Assembly (NCBI GenBank): GCA_026686845.1
Contig: JAIVEN010000037.1
Location: 744,001-808,000, forward strand
Length of the DNA stretch: 64,000 bases
Source: Adenanthera pavonina
Lineage: Eukaryota; Streptophyta; Magnoliopsida; Fabales; Fabaceae
Direction: 5' to 3'
Numbering within the stretch: the first letter of the stretch is position 1; each line of letters starts with the position of its first letter. Under the pieces are notes generated by a model. That model was not told the origin of the DNA and did no database searches. It worked only from the letters and a program-made list of their open reading frames with translations. Both the position numbers and the translations under genes were made by a program. Shown piece after piece: positions 50,868-60,991 of the stretch.

Positions 50868-51250
50868 GCAGGAGGCCGATGGGGGTTCTCCGCCGTTATA
50901 ACCAAAGGAGAAGAGAAGAAGATGACTGTGGGAGCCTTTGCAGGAGGCCGAAGGGGGATCTCCGCCGTGAGAACCACCGGAGAAGTGAAGACAGTGACCG
51001 TGAGAGATTTTACACCACGCCGATGGGGCTGTGACTCCGTGAGAACCGATGGAGAAGAGAAGCCGACCTTGTTCCGATTTTACACGAGGCAGCCGATGGT
51101 GGTTAAGCCAAGCACAGCCGAAGGGGGATCTTCGCCGTCAGAACCACCGGAGAAGCGAAGACGGTCACTGTGCGAGATTTTGCATGAGGCTTCAGGGGCT
51201 GTGACTCTGTGACGCCCGATGTAGAAGAGAAGCCGAGCTTCTTCCGAGTT
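50868..51250 (+). repeat. 72-bp GC-rich tandem repeats inside the Harbinger element
   Basis: Units begin at 50868, 50940 and 51012 with a 72-base period and continue, more diverged and with indels, to about 51250. Recurrent words are GAGGCCGA.GGGGG, CTCCGCCGT, AACC..GGAGAAG and a GTGAGAGATTTT-type end. Because 72 is a multiple of three, one plus-strand frame stays open for about 118 codons (50856-51212), but this is explained by the repeat period and is not called as a gene. Confidence 0.8.
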
Positions 51251-51568
51251 TGGGTTACGCCGGCGACGGACCGGTTTCGCGTGGTGTGGAGCAGACAACC
51301 TTGGTTAAAAAGACAGGCGAAGGAGTTTTGGTCCGCGAGCTGCGCAGGGCGGTTTGGACAAAATGTTGGGTAAAAGAAGCATTAAATGCTTCTAACGGTC
51401 ATAATCTCCCAAAAGTGATTATCATAAGCGCCCAGGTCCAGCTTATTACAATCGAGCTTCTGGACTTCTTAAGCTATTCTGCAAACGAGGTGCCCGTTTG
51501 GTAAAGTTGAATATAAGCACTTTTTTTTTCCCATAAGCGCTTCTGCGTGAAATCCAAACAGGCACTTA

Positions 51569-54290
51569 TGATTGGTATGATTACTACTTCTAAAATACTT
51601 CCATACATGAAAAGTTGAAAACCCTTGAGCTTGAACTATGGACAAAACACGAAAATTCATCCTTAATGTTAAAATATAATTTTATTCAGAAGAATGGACA
51701 GTGATACCAGCAAGGATAGAACTAGTGATCATTTGATTATTAAAACAAATATTTTCAGGTCAAGTATCTCAACTGATAAACTTATTATTAAATACACATA
51801 TTTGATTTTATAAATCTTTGTAACATAAATTTCATGTTGATCCAGGCAGAGGATTTGGTGGCATATGCCATATGGTAATGGTGGTGCTTCTCTGCCCCTA
51901 TCTTCTTTTTCTCTGTACTAGACATTTTATTTCCATTGACTCACAATTCGCCAACAGAACTTTGAAATGTACTGTATAAGAACTGCTTAATCTGTAAACG
52001 GATGGCAACAACTTAAGATTTTTCAGAGACAGCATATACTTATTCTTCTACACTAAGCCCCTCCTTCATTTGCCAATTACTGGGATAAAAAAGTTGTAGG
52101 CATGTGCCTCTAAAGGGCCTAGATAACGTAAATAAAGAAGATCATGAGAACTCTCTTTATTGATGCTTTGACCTACAAAAGGGTTTGAAATGGGCCCATT
52201 GTCCATTGAGCCCTTTTCACCAGTTTTAGAATACAAAATCCTGCACCAAACGAGGACAAGAACAAGCCCCTCATCTATTTATGCTCGGCCCTACATTTCA
52301 CCTTGAGATTTCAGGATCAACTTAAAGTGTGCCAACAGTTGATGTGAATGAAAAGTAAGTCAACTCGGGACATTCATCAGCTGATAAATTAATGGTTGAC
52401 ACATTTTTGTGCAATAAATTGGTATGATAGTTTTGTTGAAATCTTAGTTGAAAAATTGAATAGCTCGAACTTATGCCTCTGGCCCCAAAGAAAAAAAAAA
52501 CTTATCCCTAACATTTTATTTTTGGAAAATTTTTGAAGAAAATTTTAAATGTAGAAATGTGAGGTAATGAAGCGAGATCGTGACTTTGTCATTGACTTAA
52601 AATTTAGACATGAGTATATAGAGTGACAGACAAGAATGAGAAGAAATCTCTAGTGACGAAGCCAAGTGCTTCCACCACCTCCAAATCATGTTGATTCCAC
52701 GCTTCCCCACTGACTGCATTTGGAAGTCGATCTTTATGTGTTTTCAATTGTCACCAACAGATAATTTTTTGAAGAAAATGGATGTGGTATTTTGACTAAG
52801 GTGAGTTCTTTGATGAATAGAACTCAGTGTAATGGTTGTTTCGTCTTCCATAGAATTGCTTTTTCAATTTGATTCCCAAGGATGAAACATTTCTAATTTT
52901 TTTTTAACAACCAACTATTACCTGGAGCCCTTTGAACTTCTACTAATATGAATTGAGTTGGCTTAGATCCTAAATAGGGATAGTTCTCCTAAAAACATAT
53001 TTTACATTTACATGGTATTGAATTTGAGATGTTATATTTAAATGATTATAGGTAATTTTACTAGGATTAACATCTATTGATAAATATTTTTAAATTTGGC
53101 TCTTCAATTCAGTCCCTTAAATATAAGTCAATGATTTTTTTTTTTGGTTAATCTATGCAGCCTTAATAGCCAATCCACATATATTATGATCAGCGACAAT
53201 ATATCAAAAGATATTTTGTATGTTATAGTCTTTGTCAATTTAATATATGTGTGTACATAAGCTGAAAGCAAGTCCATTTGTGGAATCAGTTATTGAAATT
53301 TTGTCATCTGAATTGAGTTGTCGCAGTTCCATGGTTCATAATTATTATAATGAAATAAATTTTAAAGTAAAATAAAATTAATGTATATCAATTGTGACGA
53401 TAATTTAGTTTAGTATTTTAAACAAAATGATGTTATCAAAGAGTAATCAAATTAATGTATATCAGTTGTTGGGATTTTGTCATTTGGAGCTGCTGGGTTG
53501 CTCTCTAAGGCACAAAGAAATGGAGAATCTTCCCTCACACGGTATAGAATAGAAAGGCTATGAGCTTGCCACCCAGCGTCTCTTACTCATGAGCTTTCTC
53601 ATTGCTGCATAGTCTTTCCCCTTATTGCCACATCACTGTCCACATAATCAATTTTGCCACATCATCACTAACTTGACACCAGCAGAACACAGGCGAGCAC
53701 TATAAGGAGGAGTTTTGTGCTTTTGGAAGTACATATAATTTTAGGGACGAACGTAGCTAACCTTAAAATTTATAAGGGGCTTTATAGAAATTTTTAAATT
53801 ATAAAGACCCACTTAAGCGTAAAAAGTAGAGACTAATGGATAAATTTCCCCTCCACTTATCGATCTTCCCATCCGCTGTGCATCAAGGAAACATAGTTCG
53901 TGCTTTCAACAAGAAGGCATTTGCGCAAGACAGGTCTACACAATTTGTGATCATGAAAATATATAACTGTCACCTTTTACGTTTCATTTATATCTATGAA
54001 ATTGTAACACTAGCATTTGCAGCAGGAAAAACAGTATTGCAGATCATGTCTAAAGGTACAGAAAGAAAAAACCAGAGGAATTCAACCCTTAAACAAAGAG
54101 GCAACATAAGGTGACCGTTGAACAGAGCGTCAGAGTGGAGACAAGTATCACAAAAATAAGAAGCCCCGATATAGCGTATCAGGTGGTGAGATAAGAAGAC
54201 ATCATAAAAAATTGAATTAGGGAGTATACTAAACAAAATCCCATTAGATGACCTGATAATATTTCCCTCTTGAGAAAAGCAAGATGATGT
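51569..54290. other. Intergenic region right of the Harbinger element
   Basis: No gene supported. The interval 52350-53280 is one copy of a dispersed duplication whose partner is at 58360-60470. The right end (about 54120-54290) is the 3' flank of the EBP2 gene. Confidence 0.55.
52350..53280 (+). repeat. Dispersed duplication, copy A
   Basis: Aligns in the same orientation with 58360-60470. Shared blocks include CACATTTTT.TGCAATA.ATT, ATTTTATTTTTGGA, GTTGATTCCACGCTTCCCCACT, TGTGTTTT..ATTGT.ACCAA and TTGTCAATTT. This copy lacks the two insertions seen in copy B and so keeps the shorter, more ancestral arrangement. Confidence 0.75.
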
Positions 54291-55166
54291 TTACTTCTTT
54301 CTCTTTTTATTTCCTGGGACAGATTTCTTCTTGAATCCACCGAAATCATTTGTGGTCTCAGCTGTATTCTGCTTTTTCAGTCCCTTCCTACCTCCAAAAC
54401 CAAATTTAGAATTCCTAAACTCCCGTTTCCTTTGTTTCTTTCCTTGTCCAACAGCTTGCTTTGCCTTGCCTCCAGACCGATCACCTGGAGCGACACCAGG
54501 CCTTTTCTTGTTTGACCGCTCAAATACTTTTCCATCCTCAAAATTCAAATCCAAATCAATATCATCACCACTCCCAGCAAAACCACTCTGTTGCCTTTGC
54601 TTCCTCCACTTCTTAACAGATTCTATCTCTTCTTTTTTCTGCTTAGCTCTTTCTTTCAATTTCTGGGCCTGAATTTCTTTAGCCAATCTTTTGGCCTCCC
54701 TGGCCTTTCTTCTCTCTTCAGCCTCTTCCATCTTCCTCTTCTCAGCTAAAAGCCGGCCTTTCACCTTCTCCATGTGAGAATCTGTCTTCACCATTTCTGC
54801 ATAATAGTCTGAAGATCTTAGAAAAGGAATACCCATTGATTGAAACTTCTCAAAAGCCTGTCTAGTTCCCTCCAATGCCTGTGTATAAAAAGCAAGCTCC
54901 CGTGCCAAGTCATCATTCACATCTACTTCCTGCTCTTGATCAATATCAATGGAGAGCTTGTGTATCCATCCCACATTCTCTGGCCAGCTTATGTCTCCAA
55001 GTTTATCCAGGAGACCATCTCTGTTATACACTGCATTTTTTGATGGTTCAGTCAATTTCACATCTTCTTCTGATTCTGACTCTGATTCAGATGCTGATAG
55101 TTCTCCCCTCAGATCATCAATTTCATCATCAACCATTGTAGATGGTTCTTTATTAAGAACCACCAT
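54291..55166 (-). CDS. EBP2: EBP2 family rRNA-processing protein
   Basis: Nucleolar protein needed for 27S pre-rRNA processing and 60S subunit assembly. Single coding exon, 291 aa. The N-terminus is acidic (SASESESESEEDVKL), followed by the family core: DGLLDKLGDISWPENVGWIHKL, RELAFYTQALEGTRQAFEKF, MGIPFLRSSDYYAEMVKTDSHMEKVK. A long charged coiled coil follows (about 140-205, KRKMEEAEERRKAREAKRL). The Lys/Arg-rich C-terminus has KKRPGVAPGDRSGGK, REFRNSKFGFGGRKGLKKQN and ends NKKRKK, as in yeast and human EBP2. The start is immediately preceded by an acceptor (TTTTGTGCAG at 55172), so the leader is probably split by an intron of about 860 bases with a donor near 56029. A telo-box upstream (56141-56148) supports co-regulation with ribosome biogenesis genes. 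Confidence 0.95.
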   Translation of the reverse strand: MVVLNKEPSTMVDDEIDDLRGELSASESESESEEDVKLTEPSKNAVYNRDGLLDKLGDISWPENVGWIHKLSIDIDQEQEVDVNDDLARELAFYTQALEGTRQAFEKFQSMGIPFLRSSDYYAEMVKTDSHMEKVKGRLLAEKRKMEEAEERRKAREAKRLAKEIQAQKLKERAKQKKEEIESVKKWRKQRQQSGFAGSGDDIDLDLNFEDGKVFERSNKKRPGVAPGDRSGGKAKQAVGQGKKQRKREFRNSKFGFGGRKGLKKQNTAETTNDFGGFKKKSVPGNKKRKK

Positions 55167-57082
55167 TTAGCCTGCACAAAAGTTGAAGGGGAATAAATCA
55201 ATACAAAACAAATGGTCTCTATCATTCATTTACAGTTTCCGTTCTCTTTTTTGGGCTGAATAATTCTCCATTGAATTCAAGGTACAAAGATTCCTCAGCC
55301 AAAAAACCAACACCAAGCTTCAAATTCACTGCACGATGGGTCACTTCATAAACATGAAACAAAAGCACAAGATTCTGACAATAAAGTTAAGAGACCAATA
55401 GGCAGAACTAAATACTATCTGGGGAGAGACATAAAGCACGATAAATTATAGCAATTTTGCAGAATTCATTGGACTGTTGGAAGCAAACAGTTTTTAGGAA
55501 TGAAGGCTTTCTTTCTTTCTTTTTTTCTTTTTAAACACAACAGCAAGCTTAACAAATACATACTTGACATTATGTATATCAACAAAGAGGCAGAATTTGT
55601 GCACAAGCATAGAATTTGATGTCACAGTCTAGCAAACCAACGCAGAAAGGGTTAGCTTCATGAAAAACATAATAACTCAAAATTCTCTGCAGAAATAGAG
55701 ATTGCACAAACAGAGACGTGTAGGAGACAATAATGAATTAAGAAAAAGTAGCTTTAAGCAGAGTCATCTGGTTTTGCATCTAGTTCAAACTTTCATTAGT
55801 ATAACCATAGTCACTCATCCTTGAATCTATAGTAATCATCAAATCAGTCCACAACAACAACCAAAAAGCATCAGGCAGAGATTACTCCCTAAGTAATCTT
55901 TCATTTATTTCACTAGCATTTAAGAAAGACATGGCCTCAGCGAGACCCAGACGGAGGCCACGAAGGACGAAGAAAGAAAAAAAAATGAATAACTATTAGT
56001 GAAGAAAAAAGGCATCACTAGGATCTAACCAGACAGAGCTTGAATTCGAGACACAGTAGCCGATCGGCTTATGAAGACAGCGAGGATGGTGGGGATGACG
56101 GACGGCTGCCAATGAAGAGGATGACAGTGAGGGATGGGTTTAGGGTTTAAGCATCTCAGATCGAGAAATGAGGATAGAGGCCTATGAGGAAATAGGAAAT
56201 AGGAATTAGGGATTTGTTTACGGCTTTACGCTGGTCGCTGGAGGACTAAACGACGACGCATCGTGAAGTATATAAAAAACAAATAAATGAATACCCTGGG
56301 TGGCGCATCTGTTCCTTTTGCTTTTTGTTTTTTTAATAAAAATTAAGCGATACTAGGACTACCAAAACTGAGTACTATTTGATTGAGTTATTTTATATTT
56401 GAAAATTATTGTTATTGGGATTTTAATTAGTTTGAATTAAGGATTTATTTTAATAATAGGGATTATCATTTAGGATTTAGTTTAAATATTTTTGAAAATT
56501 TTGATGGAACTATCATGCAAAGGAACTAATAGAAAGTTAGTTTGAATAAGTAACAATAAAAATTCTTGCAATTTGTTTGGTTCAAACGGGGATTAGTAAT
56601 AATATTATCTAATTTGGCATGTTTGGTTGCCTGTCACCAAGGAAATGAAAGTTACATCAAGTGATTTGGATTACCTAAATTAATATGAAAATGATGCCAT
56701 TTCCATTTTGTAAAGTGAAGCCTCTAACAATGAAATGAAGAGAAGACAAATGACTTTTATACCTTCACAATTAAAATAAAAAAGGCATAGACAAACACAT
56801 CAACAAGCTTCCTTAGCTTTCATCCTTCTTCCTCATTGATTCTTCTTCCTCACCACTGATGTCTCCACTGTCGACATCTCTATGTTTGTCATCCAGTCCC
56901 TCATCCGTCTCCTTGAGCTTCTTCAACCCTTAATCATCATCCTCCTTAAGCTTCTTTTTCCTTATCATCAGTGTCTCTACATGATCTCGTTCATCCTTCG
57001 AACTCTTCCACCCCTCTCACTACCACATATTTTATATGTTGAGAAAAACTCAAGGAAAAAAGTAGAGGAGGACATCTCATGC
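55167..57082. other. EBP2 leader, promoter and intergenic DNA
   Basis: Holds the inferred 5' UTR intron (about 55172-56029), a leader exon near 56030-56130, the telo-box promoter, and then AT-rich DNA. The ORF at 56882-57121 lacks coding character. Confidence 0.5.
56141..56148 (-). promoter_or_regulatory. Telo-box (AAACCCTA) in the EBP2 promoter
   Basis: On the minus strand AAACCCTA, continuing into AAACCC. Telo-boxes are enriched in promoters of plant ribosomal-protein and nucleolar genes, usually close to the transcription start. It sits about 110 bases upstream of the candidate leader donor at 56029. Confidence 0.6.
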
Positions 57083-58028
57083 AAGAGGTTAATCAAGCAT
57101 GATAAACAAATCTACTTATAATCGCATGGCCTTGCCATAGCTCTTGTAATCTTTAAAAACAAAAGTAGAGGATGATCATAAAACTAGCACACGAGAAAAA
57201 TTTTTATGTTCAAAAAAATTTTCCATTTTACTCTTGTTTTTTGCAAAACTATAGGGTCTGTTTGACAGTGTTTTCTGTTTTATTGTTCTGAGAACAGTTT
57301 TGTAAAACTGTTTTCGAAAATAAGTTTTGAAAATAAGAAAACAAAGAAATCTGTTTGAATAACTGTTCTCAAAATCATAACTAGTGAGTGATATATGAGT
57401 TATTCAAAATTTATAACTTTATCATTAATGAGATGGATGTTTTTCACCTTTCCTTGTGTTTTCTAGAACAAAAACTAAAAAATACCTTAAAGGTATTCTG
57501 AGTTTTCTGTTCTTTTATTTTTCTGTTTTTCAAAACAGTTTATAAAAAACAGGTTTATCAAATAAGTTTTCTGAGTTTTCTGTTTCTGAAAGCAAAAAAA
57601 CTATTTTCAGAAACAGAATCAAACAGGCCCTATATTTTAATCTTCATTCACATGAGAGAAAAGAGTACACTGTGTTATTTTCCAAAAAATTACATTCCAC
57701 TTTCTTTTACTTTATTATTGCCAAAAAAGTTAATTTTCTCAATGTAAGAGGTTAATCGAGAATGATAAACAAATCTACTTATAATTGCATGTCCTTGCCA
57801 TAGCTCTTGTACTCTTAAAATGCATAAGTAGAGGAAGACCATAAAACTAGCACATGAGAAAAATTTTTATGTTCAAAAAAATTTTCCCTTTTGCTCCTTT
57901 TTTTCTGCAAGACTATATTTTGATCTTCATTTACATGAGAGAAAAGAGTTCACTATGTTATTTCCCAAAAAATTTACATTCCACTTTCTTTTACTTTATT
58001 ATTGCCAATAAAAATTAATTTTCTCCAT
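57083..58028 (+). repeat. Tandem duplication, one copy interrupted by a MITE
   Basis: Copy 1 (57083-57742) and copy 2 (57745-58028) are close relatives over roughly 283 bases. Shared text includes AAGAGGTTAATC, ATGATAAACAAATCTACTTA, CCTTGCCATAGCTCTTGTA, TTTTTATGTTCAAAAAAATT and TTACATTCCACTTTCTTTTA. Copy 1 holds a 377-bp insertion that copy 2 lacks. Confidence 0.88.
57254..57630. mobile_element. MITE with GGGYCTGTTTGA ends (PIF/Harbinger-like)
   Basis: 377 bp with inverted ends: left GGGTCTGTTTGACAGTGTTT, right reverse-complemented GGGCCTGTTTGATTCTGTTT. The interior is rich in GTTTTCTG/CAGAAAAC-type words and can fold. The paralogous empty site in copy 2 reads ACTATATTTTGATC, versus ACTATA-element-TATATTTTAATC here. 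Comparison gives a 3- or 4-base duplication (TAT/ATA or TATA), depending on where the terminus is drawn. Confidence 0.85.
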
Positions 58029-58359
58029 TAACAGACATATTTTTACCAATATTACACGGAGTCAAAATAAGTTATTTATAAATATAATGTTAATGGCTTA
58101 TGAATAGTGCTACTTATTATATGCTTTATATATTTTTCTAAAAAATAAAATTACTTATTTATCTTTGTTGTTAAAAGAAAAATAAAATTACAGTTTCAAA
58201 CTGTAGATTAATATGCATGAACTTATTTGTTTCTAATATCATATTAAAAATGAAATTATATTTTTGTGCAACATATTAGTATGATTAATTTTGATGAAAT
58301 TTGAATTAAAAAAGATATTATTATAAATTTAATCAAAAGCGCATGATAAGGTGGTAGAA

Positions 58360-60470
58360 CTATTATAAGCAAAAAGCTGAAGTCATTCATAAGGCAAGCT
58401 TTCATGAGTTAATAAATTAGTGGGTTGACCACGACACATTTTTCTGCAATATATTCGTATCATTATTTTTGTTAAAATTTGACTTTTAAAATTGGTTGGC
58501 TCAAACTTATCCTTATATGATATTTTATTTTTGGATTATTTTTAAAATTTTGAAAAATAGAAATCTTGGAAAGAGATATAGTGGCTGAATTAAAATTTAG
58601 TAATTACTATATGCAAAATACAACCACAACGGATGAAGGGAAGGGGGACTAGGGGCAGCCGTGGTCCCCCCAAATCCATTCTCTTTTTTTATGTACGCAA
58701 ATATATATAGATATATCTATATATATATATATATAGAGTTAAGAATATAGATTTGTAACCAACGTATTTTGGGTTTGAATTCGAGTATATTGTATATGTA
58801 TCTACACAGATTATATATGTTTATATATATAATACACTATATAGTTTTTCTTGTCCATACATACAGATTATAGAAAAAAATTTTCTTGATCAAACAAGTT
58901 TCCAAAAGAATTAAACCAAATACATGCATTCCTTTATATTACAAGAAAATATAATAATATTGTCATCTTTATCTTTGACTTTGTAGCTGCATTTTATTAA
59001 CAACTAATCAAGATATATGCCTTTCCATTCTTTCATTTTAAATTCCCAAAGTTAATACTATAAAACTTATGAATGTATGTGCTTTGTCTTAATTAAGACA
59101 TACAAAGTAAAAGTTTTCAAAATCTATGAAGGATGTATGTTAGTTATTGACATTATTCCTTTAAATTATAAGAATTATATTTCATCCATTGAACTTTCAA
59201 TCAATGAACATGTTATGGCATTTCATAATCCCTTGCCTTTGATGGGAATAACATTTGATGAGTACCCAAAAAATTATTTTAAAAAATAATTATGATAAAT
59301 ATTAAAAAAACATAAATTAACAATGTATAAATTTTTAGGAACCTGGTTGAAAATTTTTTTTTCAAAAACTTAGCCCCCTCGATTTTTTATTCTGACTCCG
59401 TCCCTGACAACGACTAACAATGGGAAGAATGTCATAGGAAGTGATGGAGAAAACTGCTTCCACAACCTGCATCCACTACCTCCTAATGTTGATTCCACGC
59501 TTCCCCACTAACAATCTTGAAAGTTTTTGTGTTTTTTATTGTTACCAATATTTAAAAAAAAAAAACTTATGTGTTTATTAAAGAATAGACTATAAAGTTC
59601 TATTTTGGTCAATAGAATCGCTCTCTCTCCCTTTTTTAGAAAAAAAATGGCTCTTCATACTTTTTTTCAAGGTTGAAAAAATTGAACCAAACATTGAACT
59701 GGTCAAGCATGGGTTCAAGATTCAATGGTTCAATCGTGATTCAAATGAAATTAAATCGGTAATAATAAATTTAATAATTTTTTAATTTTATATATTATAT
59801 AGAAAATTAAAAATATTATTAATAAGTTTGATAGTCTAACATTAAAATTTAAACAAATTAATATTTATGTATAATTATATTTTGAATTTAAAATAGTCAA
59901 TTAATATTATATTTTTATGTTATTTGTTAAGTAAATTTATCATTATTAATAATTATATATTATAATAATACTTATACAATATTATAATATAGAAAGAAAA
60001 AATTTATACAAAAAATAATGATATTTAGTATTAAAAATAATGTTATTTTATTTTAAAAATAATTTTTTAAAAAAAAATTAAAAAAATAATCTTTTTAAAA
60101 AATTAAAGACCAATTCGAATGATTTTGTATCAATTCAACACCGATTCGTGACTGATTCAACCAGTTTTCCACTAGTTCTGAAAACTAGGTAGTTACAGTC
60201 TGTGACCAAACTAGACCTAACACCAATTCTTGATCAAATTGATCAGTCCACTATGGTTTTTTGAATAGTGCTTTTCTTAACCTCATTTTAGTTTATGAAA
60301 TATAGGTTTTTTTTCCCTTCCATGAAAAGTAACATTTAATGATTTTCTTACATTGTTAACGAAATTAACACAGTCAATCAACGTATTATCATTAGAAAAG
60401 TCTTTCAAAAGATACTGTACATATGTTAGTATTTGTCAATTTTGATATAGACTGACAAAAGGATACATTG
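58360..60470 (+). repeat. Dispersed duplication, copy B (with nested insertions)
   Basis: Partner of 52350-53280, lying on the other side of the EBP2 gene about 6 kb away. The alignment is broken by a 780-bp hAT-like element (58627-59406) and by a second stretch (about 59680-60230) absent from copy A. The second stretch has GGTTCAAT/ATTGAACC-type words and may also be an insertion. The outer limits are where I stop seeing similarity. Confidence 0.7.
58627..59406. mobile_element. hAT-like non-autonomous element
   Basis: The left end CAACGGATGAAGGG and the reverse-complemented right end CAGGGACGGAGTCAG are related imperfect inverted termini. Both lead into a G-rich block and a GGGGGRCTA word. 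The flanks carry ACAACCA (58620-58626) and ACAACGA (59407-59413), a 7-base near-identical duplication; hAT elements normally make 8. Copy A lacks the insertion. No transposase is encoded. Confidence 0.6.
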
Positions 60471-60991
60471 AAAACGATTAGTAAGAGTTCGTTACTCTTG
60501 AAAATTTGTTTTATCATTCTTTTATCCGAAAGATCTAATTGAGTTCAAGTTTTACTTGTACTAAACTAATTGATCAAACTTCAAATATTTTCTAGAGATG
60601 TAACAAAAAAATATATAAACTTTTTTATATAAATAAAAAGTTTCATCAACAGATAACATCTCACCCAAGAGATGGATGAGAATAAAAATTGAAAGAAACC
60701 AAATCCTAACACTTAATTGGAAAACTATTGAACAGGAGTGATACCTAGTGGTAAAATGTCATACTTATTTATACTCTCACACATACTTCACACCCGTGTG
60801 GGGATTAAATCCCACTCTCAATAAAAAACGAGTCCCATTCACAGAACAGATACTACCACAGCTTTTAACTCTTATAATAAATCCTTAAAATTTAATAAAA
60901 ACTTCCTAATTAATTCTTGAGAGCATTTATGATTTTTTTAAAATTTTTTTGTTAAGCTCAACTCTTCATATTGAGGTTTTGTGAATTAATT
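60471..60991. other. 3' flank of the ZIP gene
   Basis: AT-rich. At about 60741-60840 there is a stretch with a TACCTAGTGGTA (A-box-like) and GGGATTAAATCCC (B-box-like) pair, a possible old tRNA-derived SINE. Otherwise only non-coding sequence and the presumed ZIP 3' UTR. Confidence 0.45.

Larger units (their letters stand above)
46995..51565 (-). mobile_element. PIF/Harbinger DNA transposon, autonomous-type layout
   Basis: A 4,571-bp element flanked by TTA target duplications (46992-46994 and 51566-51568). The left terminus is GGGTGTGTTTGGATT; the reverse-complemented right terminus is GTGCCTGTTTGGATT, matching at 12 of 15 positions. Both genes expected of this superfamily lie inside on the minus strand: a Myb/SANT-like ORF (49972-48974) and a DDE transposase (48661-47498). 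The 5' region (49980-51565) is unusually GC-rich with two families of tandem repeats. Subterminal ATAAGTGATTAT repeats occur near the left end. The transposase has two premature stops, so the copy cannot move on its own. Boundaries are well supported by the terminal repeats and target duplication. Confidence 0.93.

Noticed and set aside
50856..51212. A 118-codon plus-strand ORF inside the Harbinger element
   Set aside because: Its openness follows from the 72-bp tandem repeat period. The translation is low-complexity and matches nothing, and it is antisense to the element's genes.
54331..54672. Plus-strand ORF across the EBP2 coding exon
   Set aside because: Antisense of the Lys-rich EBP2 C-terminus, giving a Phe/Cys/Leu-rich nonsense product.
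59077..59289. A 70-codon ORF within the hAT-like element
   Set aside because: No transposase motif or other domain; lies in an AT-rich interior of a non-autonomous element.
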